Assembly: GCA_026985755.1 (NCBI GenBank)
Contig: JALSPX010000283.1
Location: forward strand, 1-6,142
Direction: 5' to 3'
DNA: 6,142 nucleotides
DNA from: Sulfurovum sp.
Lineage (GTDB): Bacteria; Campylobacterota; Campylobacteria; Campylobacterales; Sulfurovaceae
Shown piece by piece: positions 5,718 to 6,142 of this stretch. A program made the position numbers and the translations under genes. Positions within the stretch are counted from its first letter, which is position 1; every line of letters begins with the position of its first letter. The notes beneath the pieces are model-generated. The model made no database searches, had not been told where the DNA came from, and saw nothing but the letters and a program-made list of their open reading frames with translations.

Positions 5718-5814
5718 AAGAACGAGAGGAGGTAATTTGTGGGTAAAAAAATCTGTAGGACTAACTGGTTAATTCAAAGATTTTTTTGCTTGCAGATTGC
5801 CTTCTCTCGTTCTT
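5718..5814 (+). other. Hairpin 1 of the element: 37-bp stem with no mismatches, 23-nt loop
   Basis: Bases 5718-5754 pair with 5778-5814 with 30 Watson-Crick and 7 G.U pairs and no bulge or mismatch when read on the plus strand. The G.U pairs are at 5729/5803, 5733/5799, 5737/5795, 5740/5792, 5741/5791, 5742/5790 and 5744/5788. The upper part is seven A.U pairs (5745-5751 with 5781-5787). A stem of this length in an mRNA is a likely RNase III substrate. The loop contains ACTAACT (5760-5766), a repeat of the outer arm. Confidence 0.8.
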
Positions 5815-5823
5815 CCCTACGGG

Positions 5824-5919
5824 TGCAGTGCTTTTGTCCATACTCTGTGTTAGATTTTCTCGAATTCGCTAAGGCGAGTCCTTCGAAAATCTGCCTTGAT
5901 TATGAACAAAATCACTGCA
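5824..5919 (+). other. Hairpin 2 of the element: long imperfect stem
   Basis: The base is TGCAGTG (5824-5830) with CACTGCA (5913-5919), then TTTTGT (5832-5837) with ACAAAA (5906-5911) and CATA (5839-5842) with TATG (5901-5904). An irregular segment follows, then AGATTTTC (5852-5859) with GAAAATCT (5885-5892), and a tip TCGC-TAAG-GCGA (5866-5877). It has several C/A, C/T and T/T mismatches and one register shift, in contrast to the clean hairpin 1. Confidence 0.7.
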
Positions 5920-5954
5920 TCAAAAATTGATATATTTAGTTAGTTCGGTAATAA

Positions 5955-5965
5955 AAGGAAGAGGA
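5955..5965 (+). promoter_or_regulatory. Ribosome binding site of moeA
   Basis: AAGGAAGAGG, just outside the right arm of the inverted-repeat element, gives two overlapping purine-rich Shine-Dalgarno matches 9 to 15 nt before ATG 5974. Because the element ends only a few bases upstream, folding of its outer stem could influence ribosome access. Confidence 0.6.
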
Positions 5966-5973
5966 AAAAAGAA

Positions 5974-6142
5974 ATGAAAAAATTACACTATCTCACTTTG
6001 ACAGATGCCTACGAATTGGCGATAAAAGAGTCTCTAAAACAAACAGTAACCCAAGTTATGCTTGTGCCTCATGCACTGAATGCTGTCTTGGCAGAAGATG
6101 TTATCGTACAAAAAAATCTCCCTTCTTTTGATAACTCTGCTA
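5974..6142 (+). CDS. moeA: Molybdopterin molybdenumtransferase MoeA, N-terminal part (runs off the window)
   Basis: Only the first 56 residues are present, and the frame is open to the last base. They follow the MoeA N-terminal pattern: a helix around LTDAYELAIKESL (8-20), then LVPHALNAVLAEDVIV (30-45), equivalent to the family's 'l..alGrvlAeDv.a', and LPSFDNSA (49-56), the conserved LP.FDNSAMDGYA motif cut by the window edge. MoeA inserts molybdate into adenylylated molybdopterin to make the molybdenum cofactor. Its position directly after modABC on the same strand links uptake to cofactor insertion. Whether it is read from the mod promoter depends on transcription through the large inverted-repeat element; no strong separate promoter was recognised, although the AT-rich right arm (TGATATATTTAG) could hide one. 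The Gly of the usual 'alGrvl' is Asn here. Confidence 0.88.
   Translation, partial: MKKLHYLTLTDAYELAIKESLKQTVTQVMLVPHALNAVLAEDVIVQKNLPSFDNSA

Larger units (their letters stand above)
5685..5952 (+). repeat. 268-bp inverted-repeat element folding as a three-way junction, between modC and moeA
   Basis: The arms 5685-5717 and 5920-5952 are complementary at 31 of 33 positions, including a perfect 19-bp core (5693-5711 with 5926-5944). Inside are two further hairpins (5718-5814 and 5824-5919) with almost no unpaired sequence between stems, so nearly the whole element is base-paired. The arms are flanked by TA at 5687-5688 and 5949-5950, which would fit a TA-targeting miniature transposable element (Tc1/mariner or Correia-like style), though those bases also belong to the palindrome. 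The left arm contains the modC stop; the right arm ends 21 nt before the moeA start. I see no convincing protein gene in it. It could be a mobile palindromic element, a structured regulatory or processing RNA, or one that became the other. It accounts for essentially all of the modC-moeA gap. Confidence 0.8.

Noticed and set aside
5698..5841. 47-codon minus-strand open frame (MDKSTAPVGKNERRQSASKK...) in the same element
   Set aside because: It has a plausible composition, but it overlaps the modC end, is the complement of a hairpin and has no convincing ribosome site. Minus-strand transcription is not otherwise suggested. Worth a database glance, not a gene call.
5739..5930. 63-codon plus-strand open frame (GTG/ATG region) inside the structured element
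   Set aside because: It lies wholly in paired sequence of the inverted-repeat element and has low-complexity Cys/Ser/Phe-rich composition. The purine run before it (GAGGAGG) is part of the hairpin 1 stem. Its apparent openness is better explained by the palindrome.
5702..5973. Moco riboswitch upstream of moeA
   Set aside because: The location fits, but the architecture (very long near-perfect stems and a 33-nt terminal inverted repeat) is unlike the compact multi-helix Moco motif, and no conserved loop sequences of that motif were recognised.

Overview
The window reads as a piece of a Campylobacterota (epsilonproteobacterial) chromosome, of the Sulfurovum/Sulfurimonas kind. This is an inference from AT-rich DNA, tightly overlapping genes, -10-dominated promoters and the modA / Mop-protein / modB / modC / moeA order. 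No rRNA or other marker gene is present to fix the genus.

Layout: (1) Bases 2-382 are the 3' end of a gene with an extreme lysine-rich tail, probably a BatB/BatC-like (von Willebrand factor A/TPR) protein, followed 15 nt later by batD (398-1882). Both belong to the Bat (aerotolerance-type) membrane system. (2) Bases 1883-2987 are an accessory island. A small DUF4288-like gene (2216-2590) and a strong hairpin (2611-2675) sit between two miniature elements (1895-2181 and 2736-2902). Each element has REP-like 25-bp palindromes at both ends and an internally deleted, minus-strand remnant of a REP-associated tyrosine transposase (RAYT). One keeps the N-terminus fused to the C-terminus; the other keeps only the C-terminus. 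(3) Bases 2964-5701 are a molybdate-uptake operon: an extended -10 promoter, modA (periplasmic binding protein), a stand-alone di-Mop domain protein, modB (permease) and modC (ATPase with one C-terminal Mop/TOBE domain). Every junction overlaps by 4-8 nt. (4) Bases 5685-5952 are a remarkable inverted-repeat element that folds into a three-way junction. It has a 33-nt outer stem that includes the modC stop codon, a 37-bp hairpin with no mismatches, and a second long imperfect hairpin. (5) moeA (molybdopterin molybdenumtransferase) starts at 5974 and runs off the window.

Functionally, ModA captures molybdate (or tungstate) in the periplasm, ModB/ModC import it, the Mop protein probably buffers it in the cytoplasm, and MoeA inserts it into molybdopterin. 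The main unexplained signal is the structured element between import and cofactor insertion. All differences between the arms of its longest hairpin are G.U wobbles on the plus strand, which suggests selection on a transcribed RNA or on one DNA strand.
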